Of a DNA stretch of 46,056 nt, positions 10,519-21,882 are shown in pieces. Position 1 is the stretch's first letter; the number at the start of each line of letters is the position of its first letter. Under the pieces are notes generated by a model. That model did no database searches. It was not told where the DNA came from and worked only from the letters and a program-made list of their open reading frames with translations. The DNA is taken from positions 1 to 46,056 of the forward strand of contig CALAJL010000087.1 in assembly GCA_937922735.1 (NCBI GenBank), read 5' to 3'. The translations under genes were made by a program, and so were the position numbers. The DNA comes from an uncultured Gammaproteobacteria bacterium (lineage in GTDB: Bacteria > Pseudomonadota > Gammaproteobacteria > UBA4575).

Positions 10519-11055
10519 TTAATTCGTTAATGAAGTAGAAAGCTTTGTTAAGCGCCCACTAACAGACCCATCAATGACCATGTCTCCAGCGCGTATGATC
10601 GCTCCACCAATTAAAGTTGGATCTACTTTAGAAGTAATACGTACTTCTTTACCTAATCGTTTCTTGAGTGCATCTGCAATTTTAGTTAATTGTGCATCAC
10701 TTGTTTCGCTGGCAGAGATTACCTCAGCATCAATGCTTCCTTCAGCTTCTGCACGATAATGCTCGTACAATGCAGCAATTTCTGGCAATAATTTAATACG
10801 ATCGTTTTCAGCTAACAATTTAACGAAATTTTTTGCGCGCTGATCTACCTTATCACCACAAACAGAGATAAACATTTCAGCAGACTGTGCTTGTGATAAC
10901 CCCGGGCTATTTAGCAAAGCTGCCATCTTAGGGTCATAACTTACTGCTGCCATAAACGCTAACATATCCGTCCACTGCTGCTGCTCGCTATGTGTATTCG
11001 CTATGTCATACGCTGCTCTTGCATATGGTCTCGCGGCTGTAGTTAGTTCAGACAT
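10519..11055 (-). CDS. atpH: ATP synthase F1 delta subunit
   Basis: 178 residues (E. coli 177). The opening TTAARPYARAAYDIA and the C-terminal GSIDAEVISASETSDAQLTKIADALKKRLGKEVRITSKVDPTLIGGAIIRAGDMVIDGSVSGRLTKL are diagnostic of OSCP/delta, the peripheral-stalk protein joining subunit b to the top of F1. It lies 50 bases downstream of atpF. Confidence 0.96.
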   Translation of the reverse strand: MSELTTAARPYARAAYDIANTHSEQQQWTDMLAFMAAVSYDPKMAALLNSPGLSQAQSAEMFISVCGDKVDQRAKNFVKLLAENDRIKLLPEIAALYEHYRAEAEGSIDAEVISASETSDAQLTKIADALKKRLGKEVRITSKVDPTLIGGAIIRAGDMVIDGSVSGRLTKLSTSLTN

Positions 11056-11105
11056 TAATTATTTAAATTTACTGATTATGTAGTAATTAAGTTATGTATT
11101 TTGAA

Positions 11106-11576
11106 TTAAATCTGTGCCGCTAAATCATCCAAGATTTCTTGGTGTGAATTAGCATTGATTTCTTTCTTTAAGATACGCTCAGCACCTGCAACTGCGATGG
11201 CAGAAACCTGAGTGCGTAACGTTTCTTTTGCGCGATTCACTTCTTTTTCAACTTCAGCATGGGCAGCTTCTTTAATTCGATTACCCTCATCTATTGCTAC
11301 AGACTTAGCGTCTTCTACCATTTCATTAGCACGTTTTTGCGCTTGGCCCAGGATTTCAGATGCTTGTTGCTTGGCTTCTGATAATTGCTTCTCTGCATTT
11401 TTTTCAGCAATTTCTTGCTGCTGCATGCCGCGCTCTGCCTCCGCTAAACCATCAGCAATTTTCTTTTGGCGTTCATTCAATGCCGCCATAATTGGTGGCC
11501 AAACAAACTTCATGCAGAAGAAAACAAACACAACAAATGCGATTAGCTGCGCAAATAAAGTGAGATTAATGTTCAT
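11106..11576 (-). CDS. atpF: ATP synthase Fo subunit b
   Basis: 156 residues, the same length as E. coli subunit b. One N-terminal membrane helix (residues 4-27, [25 protein letters not shown]) is followed by a long charged helix (about 30-140), rich in Ala, Glu, Lys and Gln, that dimerises as the peripheral stator stalk. The [25 protein letters not shown] segment is conserved. It lies between atpE and atpH. Confidence 0.96.
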   Translation of the reverse strand: MNINLTLFAQLIAFVVFVFFCMKFVWPPIMAALNERQKKIADGLAEAERGMQQQEIAEKNAEKQLSEAKQQASEILGQAQKRANEMVEDAKSVAIDEGNRIKEAAHAEVEKEVNRAKETLRTQVSAIAVAGAERILKKEINANSHQEILDDLAAQI

Positions 11577-11612
11577 ACGTAAACCTTAAATATACTGTTG
11601 CTTGAAGTATCT

Positions 11613-11870
<258 letters not shown>

Positions 11871-11896
11871 CTATTAAGAATTGCTTAATTTAATGA

Positions 11897-13203
<1,307 letters not shown>

Positions 13204-13277
13204 GACTTTTATCTTTTTTATTAAACGGTTCTAAATCTAACGAGCCAAGTCTGATAACAGCTTTAACAGAGGCCGGA

Positions 13278-13306
13278 AGTATAAAATTTAGACCAAAAAA
13301 TCTCAA
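13278..13306 (-). promoter_or_regulatory. Sigma-70 promoter of the atp operon
   Basis: On the minus strand TTGAGA (13301-13306) and TATACT (13278-13283) are separated by exactly 17 bases, each one base from consensus. Transcription would start near 13270 and give a leader of about 67 bases before atpI. It sits in the 146-base gap between parB and atpI. Confidence 0.6.
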
Positions 13307-13349
13307 TAGAAACTACGGTATATAAACGGATAAAAAGAGAAATAAATTA

Positions 13350-14252
13350 TCATTTAGATTGCTTGAGTAATTTATCAATGATTCCCTCAAATTCATCGAG
13401 GTTGGTATATCTAATTTGAAGCCGCCCACTGCCATTTTGACTATGCTGAATGGATACTCTTGCACCTAGCTCATCCGCTAGCTTATGTTCCATACGCGAG
13501 ATATCTGGATCCTGAGATGCTTTTGCAACGACAGCCTTTTTATTAGCGCCTTCCTGAATTTGCTTTACTAACGCCTCTGCACCACGGACGGATAACTGAC
13601 GCTGAATAATATTTTGTGCGCATTTAATTTGTTGTGGTTCCGTCAGCGCTAACAAAGGGCGCGCATGTCCCATTTCTAGCTGACCTTGATTAAGCAAGTC
13701 TTTGACGGGCTGCGCTAATGCTAATAATCGCAAGCTATTGCTTACCGCAGCTCGAGAACGACTGACCACCTCACCTATCTCTTGGTGAGTTAGACCAAAT
13801 TTTTCAATCAAATTAGCAAATGCTTGCGCTTCTTCTAACGGGTTTAAATCTTCACGTTGAAGATTTTCAATGATGGCAATCGCAGCAGCTTCTTGGTCAT
13901 TTACATCTTTAATCACGGCAGGAATATTTTGTAACCCTGCTTGCTGGGAAGCACGCCAACGGCGTTCACCCGCTATCAACTCATATTCCTCACCAGATTT
14001 TCGAACTACAATAGGTTGAACTACACCTTGTTGCCGAATAGAGCTTGCCAATGCTTCTAAAGCCTCAGGCTCCATGATTTGTCGAGGTTGATATGGGCTT
14101 TGGTGGATTAGATCGATAGGAATACTTTGCAGTGACTTATCCCCGCCTACTGTATTATTCGCATCACTCTTGCTGATGGCATTTTCTGTTTTCGCTGCAC
14201 TAAGTAGTACATCTACTCCTAAAGATCCTAAACCGCGTTTTTTCTTTAACAT
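13350..14252 (-). CDS. parB: Chromosome partitioning protein ParB (CTP switch, parS-binding)
   Basis: 300 residues. Binds parS and spreads along DNA as a CTP-loaded clamp, loading condensin and guiding origin segregation with ParA. The N terminus MLKKKRGLGSLGVDVLLS is the ParA-stimulating type. The ParB nuclease-like domain has QSPYQPRQ (51-58) and the CTP-binding GERRWRAS motif (95-102). The parS-reading helix-turn-helix is about residues 154-176 (LTHQEIGEVVSRSRAAVSNSLRLL). A C-terminal dimerisation domain follows. Its target sites are present in this window, inside recF. Confidence 0.96.
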   Translation of the reverse strand: MLKKKRGLGSLGVDVLLSAAKTENAISKSDANNTVGGDKSLQSIPIDLIHQSPYQPRQIMEPEALEALASSIRQQGVVQPIVVRKSGEEYELIAGERRWRASQQAGLQNIPAVIKDVNDQEAAAIAIIENLQREDLNPLEEAQAFANLIEKFGLTHQEIGEVVSRSRAAVSNSLRLLALAQPVKDLLNQGQLEMGHARPLLALTEPQQIKCAQNIIQRQLSVRGAEALVKQIQEGANKKAVVAKASQDPDISRMEHKLADELGARVSIQHSQNGSGRLQIRYTNLDEFEGIIDKLLKQSK

Positions 14253-14283
14253 AGTATTTACGTAATAACTTATTAGTAAAAGT

Positions 14284-15075
14284 TTAGCTTGCTAAGGCAG
14301 ATGGTAAATTTCCTTCTGCGCGTCGCAACATCTCACCTGCTAGTGCCAAGTATGCCAATGCACCACGTGATCGCTTATCGTAAAGCAATACCGGCAGGCC
14401 ATGGCTGGGCGCCTCAGCAAGAGTGACATTACGAGGAATAATCGTTCGGTATACGCTGTCACCAAAATGCGAAGTAAGCTGTGCAGAAACATCATTTGCC
14501 AAGTTATTTCGCGGATCAAACATGGTGCGCAACAAGCCTTCTATTTTTAATTCTGGATTGGCCGACATACGAATTCGTTCAATGGTTTGTGTGAGGGCAG
14601 ATAGACCCTCCAAAGCATAATACTCGCATTGTGTAGGAATAATTACGCTATTTGCCGCAACCAAACCATTTAGCGTCAACATATTTAATGAAGGCGGACA
14701 GTCGATAAATATGTAGTCATAATCGTCCACGACCTCTTGCAAAGCTTTACGTAACTTAAATTCTCTACCCCTAGCATCGAGTAATTGAACTTCCGCGATA
14801 GTCAGCTGCTCATTGCCTGGCAATATGTCATAACCACCCTTGCTTTCGCGTAAAATACATTCGCTTATAGTGGCCTCATCTAACATCGCATCCGCAGCAG
14901 TTCTTTCAATCGTGCGCTTATCTACACCAGAGCCCATCGTGGCATTACCTTGTGGATCCAGATCAATCAACAACACACGACGATTGGTTGCTGACATGGA
15001 TGCTGCCAAATTAACCGTAGTGGTGGTCTTGCCTACACCGCCCTTCTGATTAGTGACTGAGATGATTTTTGTCAT
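14284..15075 (-). CDS. parA: Chromosome partitioning ATPase ParA (Soj)
   Basis: 263 residues. A deviant Walker A ATPase (KGGVGKTT at 11-18), with LIDLDPQGNAT and DYIFIDCPPSLNMLTLNGLVAA as the other nucleotide-binding segments. It binds DNA non-specifically as an ATP dimer and draws ParB-parS complexes apart. The start at 15075 (MTKIISVTNQKGG) was chosen over an upstream frame start at 15114 because the family begins there and the longer form would overlap rsmG. It is 31 bases upstream of parB and 13 bases downstream of rsmG. Confidence 0.96.
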   Translation of the reverse strand: MTKIISVTNQKGGVGKTTTTVNLAASMSATNRRVLLIDLDPQGNATMGSGVDKRTIERTAADAMLDEATISECILRESKGGYDILPGNEQLTIAEVQLLDARGREFKLRKALQEVVDDYDYIFIDCPPSLNMLTLNGLVAANSVIIPTQCEYYALEGLSALTQTIERIRMSANPELKIEGLLRTMFDPRNNLANDVSAQLTSHFGDSVYRTIIPRNVTLAEAPSHGLPVLLYDKRSRGALAYLALAGEMLRRAEGNLPSALAS

Positions 15076-15088
15076 GTTGTAATGTTCT

Positions 15089-15733
15089 TTATAAGCCTTT
15101 CTTTTCAACAACAACGATATGTCGTTGTGCCTCTAAATAAGGAATATCGATACTATGGATATTCACGACATTATAGCTATTTGGCAACGCTTCGAGTTGG
15201 TTTTGTTTGCCCATCATAAAAATTATTCGCCCTTTTTCACTCAGACAGCTGAGCAAGTCCTTACAGCTAGCAAAAAGATTGTCACTGTTCGCAAAAGCCC
15301 TACTTATTAAGGTGTTAATTACCGGTTTGGTGTTATCTACCTGTTGAAAATCTTCTACACGCGAATGTATAACTTGAATGTTTTTTAATCGAAGATCGAT
15401 CGCAACTTGCTGCATAAAGCGCGCTTTCTTAACATTACTATCAAGCAGAAATAACGTTTTATCTGGCTGCAGAATAGCCAATGGAATCCCAGGCAATCCA
15501 GCCCCACTCCCTACATCAATAATGTTTTTACCTTTAAGGTAAGTGGAAACAGACAAACTATCGAGTATGTGTTTGATAATAATTTCGTTGGTGGCTTCAA
15601 TGGCCGTAAGGTTGTAGGTCCTATTCCATTTCTGCAACAACTCCACATAGCGCAACAATAAACTAAGCTGTTCATCATTCACTACTAGATTTAATTGCTG
15701 TACACCACTATCGAGTAGTTGAGATGATTTCAT
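15089..15733 (-). CDS. rsmG: 16S rRNA m7G527 methyltransferase
   Basis: 214 residues (E. coli RsmG 207). The S-adenosylmethionine site is DVGSGAGLPGIPLA (73-86), with the flanking family segments LLQKWNRTYNLTAI (32-45) and HILDSL (55-60). It methylates G527 of 16S rRNA. It follows mnmG after 100 bases and precedes parA, the usual order of this origin-linked group. Confidence 0.95.
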   Translation of the reverse strand: MKSSQLLDSGVQQLNLVVNDEQLSLLLRYVELLQKWNRTYNLTAIEATNEIIIKHILDSLSVSTYLKGKNIIDVGSGAGLPGIPLAILQPDKTLFLLDSNVKKARFMQQVAIDLRLKNIQVIHSRVEDFQQVDNTKPVINTLISRAFANSDNLFASCKDLLSCLSEKGRIIFMMGKQNQLEALPNSYNVVNIHSIDIPYLEAQRHIVVVEKKGL

Positions 15734-15833
15734 AAACTTAATAGCGGTTACTGATTATTAAATTAGTAATTTAAAAGGCCTAAAACATTTATCAAGAATT
15801 TATCTTGTAGATATTTCTCTAAATGACTTATTT

Positions 15834-17726
15834 TTATGACGCGATTTTCTGAACAGGTTTAGATTTTAAGTGCACCAGTAATAAAGAAATAGTTGATGGC
15901 GTAATACCCGAGATTCTTGCGGCTTGTCCAATTGTATGTGGCTTGATCTCCATAAGCTTCTGCTTCGCTTCATTTGATAAGCCATTAATGGCAGCGTAAT
16001 TCATATCGGGTGATAACTTTACTTCTTCTTGGTGTGAGAGTTTTTCCACTTCAAGATTTTGGCGCTCTATATACCCAGCATATTTGGCTTGTATTTCAAG
16101 TTGTTCTTTCACTGTTGAAGGAATACTACTGAAATCTTGTTTGCTGAGTTGTTGTAATTTTTCAAAATCAACTTCGGGCCTACGTAATAGCTCGTACATG
16201 CTGTATTCATGCTTGAGTTTCTTACCTAAGATTTTTTCTTCAACCTCAGCACCCATTTCACCTGGCTGTACAAAACAGCTTTTCAGGCGTTGTTGTTGTG
16301 TTTCAAGTGCTTCACGTTTTTCACTAAAGGCTTGCCATTGTTTTGCCGGTAAACAACCCAGCTCATTCGCCATTTCACTTAAACGTAAATCAGCGTTGTC
16401 TTGGCGTAGCAATAAACGAAACTCTGCACGACTCGTGAACATGCGATAAGGTTCAATGGTTCCACTCGTAACTAAATCATCAATCATTACCCCTATATAA
16501 GCTTGATCACGACGTGGCACCCATGCATCTTGCTCTTGAGTACGTCGCACGGCATTGATGCCTGCTACTAAACCTTGAGCTGCGGCTTCTTCATAGCCGG
16601 TTGTACCATTAATTTGTCCGGCAAAAAATAGTCCTTGAATTGCTTTGGTTTCTAAACTTGGCTGCAGATCTCTAGGATCAAAATAATCATATTCGATCGC
16701 ATAACCAGGTCTTGTTATGTGTGCATTCTCAAACCCTTTAACCGAGCGAACAAATTTTTGTTGTGTTTCAAACGGTAAGCTAGTTGAAATCCCATTAGGA
16801 TACACTTCATGAGTCTGCAAACCTTCTGGTTCAATAAAAATTTGATGCTGGTTGCGTTCTGCAAAACGCGTAACTTTGTCTTCAATTGAAGGACAGTAAC
16901 GTGGTCCAGTACTGTCGATGTTGCCGTTGTACATTGGTGATAAACGTAAGTCTTGCTGAATAATCTCGTGCGTCGTTTCATTTGTGTAGGTAATAAAACA
17001 ACTTACTTGCTGAGGATGAAGCTCACGTGATCCCATAAAGGAAAACACAGGGGTTGGTGTGTCTCCGGGTTGTTCTTCTAGTTGTGAGTAATCAATGCTG
17101 CGGCCATCTATTCGTGGAGGTGTACCGGTTTTTAATCTTCCCACTCGTAACGATAGCTCGCGTAAACGCTTTGCCAGCGTGATGGCTGGAGGATCACCCG
17201 CACGACCTGCAGAATAATTATCATTGCCGATATGAATCTTTCCGCCCAAGAATGTGCCGGTAGTTAATACCACCGATTGAGCTGAAAATGTCAGCCCACT
17301 TTGAGTTACTACACCGCAAATGCAATCATTTTCGATTAATAAGTCATCAACTGCTTGTTGAAATATTTGTAAATTAACTTGGTTTTCAACTTGTTGGCGA
17401 ATAGCAGCTTTATACAAAACCCGATCGGATTGTGCGCGAGTAGCTCTCACCGCTGGGCCTTTACGAGAATTAAGAACTCGAAACTGGATGCCTCCCTGGT
17501 CTGCAGCTAATGCCATAACTCCACCCATAGCATCTATTTCTTTTACTAAGTGACTTTTACCAATTCCGCCAATCGCCGGGTTACAACTCATTTGACCAAT
17601 CGTTTCGATGTTATGTGTAATCAATAAAGTTTGTGCGCCCATGCGCGCGGCAGCTAAAGCCGCTTCTGTGCCTGCATGTCCGCCACCGATTACGATGACA
17701 TCATATTGTTGATCTTTGCTTGTCAT
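15834..17726 (-). CDS. mnmG: tRNA uridine-34 carboxymethylaminomethyl enzyme MnmG (GidA)
   Basis: 630 residues (E. coli 629). The FAD-binding motif [10 protein letters not shown] is at 14-23. The GidA signatures [19 protein letters not shown] and [17 protein letters not shown], and the conserved C-terminal LLLVHLKS, are all present. With MnmE it installs the carboxymethylaminomethyl group at the wobble uridine of several tRNAs. mnmE is the next gene upstream on the same strand (75-base gap). Confidence 0.97.
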   Translation of the reverse strand: MTSKDQQYDVIVIGGGHAGTEAALAAARMGAQTLLITHNIETIGQMSCNPAIGGIGKSHLVKEIDAMGGVMALAADQGGIQFRVLNSRKGPAVRATRAQSDRVLYKAAIRQQVENQVNLQIFQQAVDDLLIENDCICGVVTQSGLTFSAQSVVLTTGTFLGGKIHIGNDNYSAGRAGDPPAITLAKRLRELSLRVGRLKTGTPPRIDGRSIDYSQLEEQPGDTPTPVFSFMGSRELHPQQVSCFITYTNETTHEIIQQDLRLSPMYNGNIDSTGPRYCPSIEDKVTRFAERNQHQIFIEPEGLQTHEVYPNGISTSLPFETQQKFVRSVKGFENAHITRPGYAIEYDYFDPRDLQPSLETKAIQGLFFAGQINGTTGYEEAAAQGLVAGINAVRRTQEQDAWVPRRDQAYIGVMIDDLVTSGTIEPYRMFTSRAEFRLLLRQDNADLRLSEMANELGCLPAKQWQAFSEKREALETQQQRLKSCFVQPGEMGAEVEEKILGKKLKHEYSMYELLRRPEVDFEKLQQLSKQDFSSIPSTVKEQLEIQAKYAGYIERQNLEVEKLSHQEEVKLSPDMNYAAINGLSNEAKQKLMEIKPHTIGQAARISGITPSTISLLLVHLKSKPVQKIAS

Positions 17727-17801
17727 GGTTATTTATTGTACTGAAGCCGAGGGTAATAAACGAGAGTCTTTATCTATGTAGACTTCGAGTAATTTGCAGC
17801 A

Positions 17802-19163
17802 TTATTTGCCTATGCAGAATTCGCTGAATATCTTGCCTAGTAAATCATCTGGCGTGAACGCTCCGGTTATTACCCCCAAATTTTGTTGGGCAATACGTAA
17901 GTCTTCCGCGGCTAATTCAAGTTCATTTGCGCTACTTAAACGCTGTTGAGCCGACCGTAAATGTTGTTGTGCATTTTGTAGTGCGATCACATGCCTGTTT
18001 CTTGCCAGAAATGGTGTGTCTCCATTCTCACTTAAAACATTCTCACCTAATAAGCGCAAAGCAAGTTGTGCAATGAGTTCATCGATGCCCGTGTGGTTTT
18101 TTGCCGATATATATATGTTTTCATTATCATTAAGACTACTAGCTTCCTGCAAATCAATTTTGTTATGTACAGTGATTACTTTATTAACATCGATTTCTTT
18201 TGGTATGGCTTGAGAATCATCACTACTTACATCTGTAAGCCATAATATTAGATCTGCTTGTGCTAAGGCTTGTTGCGCGCGCTCAATCCCTTTAGCTTCG
18301 ACGATATCTTTTGTTTCTCGCAAACCAGCTGTATCAATCAAGCGTACTGCGACACCCTGAATTTCTATATCTGCACTAAGAGGGTCGCGCGTTGTACCAG
18401 GAATCTCCGTAACGATTGCTACATCACTTTGAGCCAAAACATTTAATAAACTTGATTTACCTGCATTGGGTTTGCCTGCAATGGCGATGGTTGCGCCTGT
18501 TTGTAAGCGTTCGCCAAGTTTAGCTTGCTGAAGTAGTTCATCTAAAAAGTCTTCTAATAACGTTAATTGCTTACAGAGTTGAGTCGTTTGTTGACGATCA
18601 ATTTCTTCATCAGGAAAATCTAAATGTGCTTCTATGTGCATGCGCATTTGAACTAGCTGAGTAAGCACACTATTTACTCGTTCTGAAAAAGCACCTTGTA
18701 ATGAGCGTGTCGCAGTCCGTGCGGCTTGTTCGGTTGTACTGTTAATTAAATCTGCTATCGCTTCAGCTTGTGCTAAATCGATTTTATTGTTTAAAAATGC
18801 TCGTAAACTGAATTCACCAGGAGTGGCTAAACGGGCTCCCAAACAACAAAGTGTTTTCAATAGTAATTCTGCTACCAGTGGATTACCGTGACAATGGAAC
18901 TCAATAACATCTTCACCAGTAAACGAAGAAGGTGTTTGGAAATAAGTTGCAAGTCCCTGATCTATTATTCCATCATTAGCATCATAAAACGCAGTGTAGT
19001 GTGCACGGCGAGGTAATAGAGACTCATGTGTAATGTTTTTGGCGATGGCATATGCATTTTTACCAGACAATCGCACAATTGCCAGCGCACCTTTACCAGG
19101 AGGAGTGGCTAATGCACAGATCGGTTCTTTTTGAACGATCGTTGGTGGAATGAATTTGGGCAA
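17802..19163 (-). CDS. mnmE: tRNA modification GTPase MnmE (TrmE)
   Basis: 453 residues (E. coli 454). Three parts: an N-terminal tetrahydrofolate-binding domain (1-118), a helical domain with an inserted G domain (Walker A GKPNAGKSS at 230-238, then DTAGLRET), and a C-terminal helix ending FCIGK with the catalytic-region Cys450. Works with MnmG on tRNA U34, using potassium-dependent GTP hydrolysis. It lies 43 bases after yidC in the rpmH-rnpA-yidD-yidC-mnmE run. Confidence 0.97.
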   Translation of the reverse strand: MPKFIPPTIVQKEPICALATPPGKGALAIVRLSGKNAYAIAKNITHESLLPRRAHYTAFYDANDGIIDQGLATYFQTPSSFTGEDVIEFHCHGNPLVAELLLKTLCCLGARLATPGEFSLRAFLNNKIDLAQAEAIADLINSTTEQAARTATRSLQGAFSERVNSVLTQLVQMRMHIEAHLDFPDEEIDRQQTTQLCKQLTLLEDFLDELLQQAKLGERLQTGATIAIAGKPNAGKSSLLNVLAQSDVAIVTEIPGTTRDPLSADIEIQGVAVRLIDTAGLRETKDIVEAKGIERAQQALAQADLILWLTDVSSDDSQAIPKEIDVNKVITVHNKIDLQEASSLNDNENIYISAKNHTGIDELIAQLALRLLGENVLSENGDTPFLARNRHVIALQNAQQHLRSAQQRLSSANELELAAEDLRIAQQNLGVITGAFTPDDLLGKIFSEFCIGK

Positions 19164-19206
19164 AGCTCGCCCTTCTAGTAGTTAACGATTTTCAGTAAAG
19201 ATGTTT

Positions 19207-20904
19207 TTAAAACGCTTCTTTTTCTATGCGTTTAGTAATTACGTACTGTTGAATAATTGAAAGAATATTATTCACTAACCAATACAACACCAAACCAGCT
19301 GGGAAAAATGCCATAAAGATTGTCATCATCACAGGCATCAAAGCAAATATTTTTGCCTGCATGGGATCTGGTGGTGCAGGGTTTAACTTGAATTGTACAT
19401 ACATGCTTATGCCCATTAAAAATGGCAATACGAATATCGGATCACGTAAAGATAGATCTTCAATCCAAAGCATAAATGGCGCTTGTCTTAATTCCACACT
19501 TTCTATTAATACCCAGTACAAGGCTAAAAATACTGGCATCTGAATTAGAATCGGCAAACAGCCTTTGGCCGGATTCACCTTCTCTTTTCGATATAACTCC
19601 CATGTGGCTTGACCAAGTTTTTGTTTGTCATCGGCGTATCGTTCTTGTAGCGCTTTTACTCTGGGTTGTAACTTACGCATACGGGCCATCGACTTATAAC
19701 TGGTTTCAGATAATTTATAAAAAATTATTTTTACAACCAGCGTTACCAAGATAATAGCTAAACCCCAGTTACCAACTAGATTATGAAACCACTGCAACAA
19801 CCAGAATAACGGTTTGGAAAGAATGGAAAACATCCCATAGTCAACGCTTAAATCTAAGCCATTTGCAATTTCTTTCATGTCAGCTTGGATTTTTGGTCCA
19901 GCGTATAAACGACGATTAAATTCCGCAGTAGCGTTCGGCGCAACCGTTTTAGCATTCGACAACATACCTATTAACATCTGTTGGCTGCCTGCCGTCTTTA
20001 CCGTTTTACTGTAAAAGCGATTCTCTTCCTCAGCATCCGGGATCCATGCGGAAACAAAATAATGTTGCAACACCGCAACCCAGCCGCCGGTAACCTGCAT
20101 GTTTATGGGCTCATCTTCTATGTCATCAAACGCATGCTTATGATATGCGCCATCAAAATATGCAGTACCTGTATAGGTTGGTAAACGTAACCAACTGCGG
20201 TTCTCGGGAACGGGACTATGTCGAAGTTGTTGGTACTGACGGCCCACCCAGTTCGTATCACTGTTATTGATTACACGATGCTTTATATCAAACACAAAGG
20301 ACTCGCGATAAAAAGTGAATATCTTTTCAACTACAACACCATTTTTACCCTGCCAAACTAGTTTTACCACTAGCTCATCATTACCCTCTTCAAGAATATA
20401 TTCGTTTTGCTCAGCACGATAAATTTCATGATGTGTCGGGGCTGCACCGGTTTTCGCTTGACCATTAATTTTGTCATGACGTAAACCTGATTGAGCAATA
20501 TACGTTCGATGTTCATTAAACATTAAACGGAATGCTTCATCTTTATTCTCTAAAGATACGGGATAAGTAGGTAAGTCAACTTGTTTAATATCACCACCGC
20601 GCGTATCAATGATTATATCTAAAACATCAGTGCGGACATGCACCTTTTGACTCTTATTCTGATTCGTAACTTCGTTGTTTACATTCGATACAGTATTATC
20701 ATTATCAGATTGTTGTGCATCTAACGCATCTGGTAAGTCGTCTAAATTATCATAATTGTCTTCGCTTAATGAGCCATTGCTTTGCTGCTGTGTAGAGTCT
20801 TGTTGTGCAACAGGTGCTGGCGCATTTTCCTGCTGCCAAGTAAGCCACACCATATATAGCAAAAATGCTAAACCTATGTATAAAAAGAATCGTTGGTTTT
20901 CCAT
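19207..20904 (-). CDS. yidC: Membrane protein insertase YidC
   Basis: 565 residues. The N-terminal anchor (about residues 5-22) is followed by a low-complexity Gln/Ser/Asn/Asp-rich linker (about 28-85), a large periplasmic beta domain and a C-terminal five-helix insertase core with the Oxa1 signature (SETSYKSMARMRKLQPRVKALQERY and PVFLALYWVLIES). Inserts Fo subunit c, among other proteins, which fits the atp operon nearby on the chromosome. It starts 8 bases after yidD. Confidence 0.97.
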   Translation of the reverse strand: MENQRFFLYIGLAFLLYMVWLTWQQENAPAPVAQQDSTQQQSNGSLSEDNYDNLDDLPDALDAQQSDNDNTVSNVNNEVTNQNKSQKVHVRTDVLDIIIDTRGGDIKQVDLPTYPVSLENKDEAFRLMFNEHRTYIAQSGLRHDKINGQAKTGAAPTHHEIYRAEQNEYILEEGNDELVVKLVWQGKNGVVVEKIFTFYRESFVFDIKHRVINNSDTNWVGRQYQQLRHSPVPENRSWLRLPTYTGTAYFDGAYHKHAFDDIEDEPINMQVTGGWVAVLQHYFVSAWIPDAEEENRFYSKTVKTAGSQQMLIGMLSNAKTVAPNATAEFNRRLYAGPKIQADMKEIANGLDLSVDYGMFSILSKPLFWLLQWFHNLVGNWGLAIILVTLVVKIIFYKLSETSYKSMARMRKLQPRVKALQERYADDKQKLGQATWELYRKEKVNPAKGCLPILIQMPVFLALYWVLIESVELRQAPFMLWIEDLSLRDPIFVLPFLMGISMYVQFKLNPAPPDPMQAKIFALMPVMMTIFMAFFPAGLVLYWLVNNILSIIQQYVITKRIEKEAF

Positions 20905-20912
20905 ACTTTATT

Positions 20913-21152
20913 TTATTTGTTCGTGTGGTTTTCAGGCACAGGATCAATTCCGCCAGCGTGCCATGGATGACAAGATGCAAGACGCTTTATGGTAAGCCAA
21001 ATGCCAAAGTAAGGCCCATGAACTTGGATAGCTTGCAATGCGTATTGTGAACATGTTGGGTGAAATCTACATCGCTGTCCTAGCCACGGACTGAGCACTA
21101 AGCGATATGCCTTAATCAAGAGAATTAGAATTTTACTGATTACTGCTCGCAT
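20913..21152 (-). CDS. yidD: Membrane protein insertion efficiency factor YidD
   Basis: 79 residues. The family core LIKAYRLVLSPWLGQRCRFHPTCSQYALQAIQVHG with its two cysteines is present. YidD is a small amphipathic membrane-associated protein that assists YidC. It lies between rnpA (6-base gap) and yidC (8-base gap). The tail beyond about residue 70 is polar and unconserved. Confidence 0.93.
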   Translation of the reverse strand: MRAVISKILILLIKAYRLVLSPWLGQRCRFHPTCSQYALQAIQVHGPYFGIWLTIKRLASCHPWHAGGIDPVPENHTNK

Positions 21153-21158
21153 GATTAT

Positions 21159-21503
21159 TTAATATTGATTCCAAAGCGTATCCATTTGCATTCTAAGATT
21201 TTCACGCTTAATGATTTTTATTGGGCGCTTTAAAATTACAATGAAGTCTTTTGCAGGCAGTGATGATTTATTCAAACGAAAGCTCTCTCGAATAATTCTT
21301 TTTATTATATTTCGATCAACGGAGCGTTTAGCTCTGCGTTTAGCGACAACTATACCTAAACGTGGCTGGTCTTGAGTATTTTCTCTAGACAGTATGGTAA
21401 AAAATTCACTGCTTGTCTTCGTTGCTTGATCGAAGACTCTGCTAAATTGATTTTCGTTTAACAGTCGGTCTCGTGGCGAAAACGAAAAATCTTCAACCTG
21501 CAA
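21159..21503 (-). CDS. rnpA: Ribonuclease P protein component
   Basis: 114 residues, basic. FSFSPRDRLLNENQFSRVF is the family's N terminus and AKRSVDRNIIKRIIRESFR (60-78 region) is the conserved RNA-binding RNR motif. With the RNase P RNA it matures the 5' ends of tRNAs. The best start is a TTG (21501-21503) that directly follows the rpmH stop codon; no ATG is available near it, so translation is probably coupled to rpmH. Confidence 0.92.
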   Translation of the reverse strand: MQVEDFSFSPRDRLLNENQFSRVFDQATKTSSEFFTILSRENTQDQPRLGIVVAKRRAKRSVDRNIIKRIIRESFRLNKSSLPAKDFIVILKRPIKIIKRENLRMQMDTLWNQY

Positions 21504-21647
21504 TTATGAATGTGCTACTGACAAACGTGCGCGTCCTCGTGCACGACGTGCATTAATAACTGCGCGTCCACCTTTCGTCTTCATTCTTGCTCTAAATCCG
21601 TGTGTGCGTGCGCGTTTTAAATTGCTAGGTTGATATGTACGTTTCAT
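21504..21647 (-). CDS. rpmH: 50S ribosomal protein L34
   Basis: 47 residues, very basic: [20 protein letters not shown], then [19 protein letters not shown] and RLSVAHS. This is a clear L34 sequence, slightly extended at the C terminus (E. coli 46). It is the promoter-proximal gene of the rpmH-rnpA-yidD-yidC-mnmE group and is divergent from dnaA. Its stop codon abuts the rnpA start. Confidence 0.96.
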   Translation of the reverse strand: MKRTYQPSNLKRARTHGFRARMKTKGGRAVINARRARGRARLSVAHS

Positions 21648-21882
21648 AATATTTCAACTTTAATAATTTCTTAACTTTATATTTATTAGGCTTAATTTAT
21701 ACTAAATTATTTATGGGCTTAGGATAATAATCTAATAAGGTGCGCAAAAATAGTCGCGCTACTTACATTTGTCAACGATTATTGTCTGACATTAAACAGT
21801 GGATAACAATCCTATTACTGGATAGACTGATCTACCCCCATAACAAAAACATAACCATTATAAGCATACTGGAGTTAGATGC
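21648..21882. other. rpmH-dnaA divergent intergenic region, possible part of oriC
   Basis: A 235-base non-coding region where the coding strand switches. The rpmH side (21648-21720) is very AT-rich; the dnaA side carries one near-consensus DnaA box (21798-21806). It should hold the rpmH and dnaA promoters, but I could not identify a pair of boxes close to consensus for either. In several gammaproteobacteria such as Pseudomonas the origin lies here, so it remains a candidate alongside the dnaA-dnaN gap. Confidence 0.45.
21798..21806 (-). promoter_or_regulatory. DnaA-box-like site upstream of dnaA
   Basis: AGTGGATAA on the plus strand, i.e. TTATCCACT on the minus strand, one mismatch from TTATCCACA. 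It lies about 75 bases before the dnaA start, where it could serve autoregulation or origin function. Confidence 0.45.
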
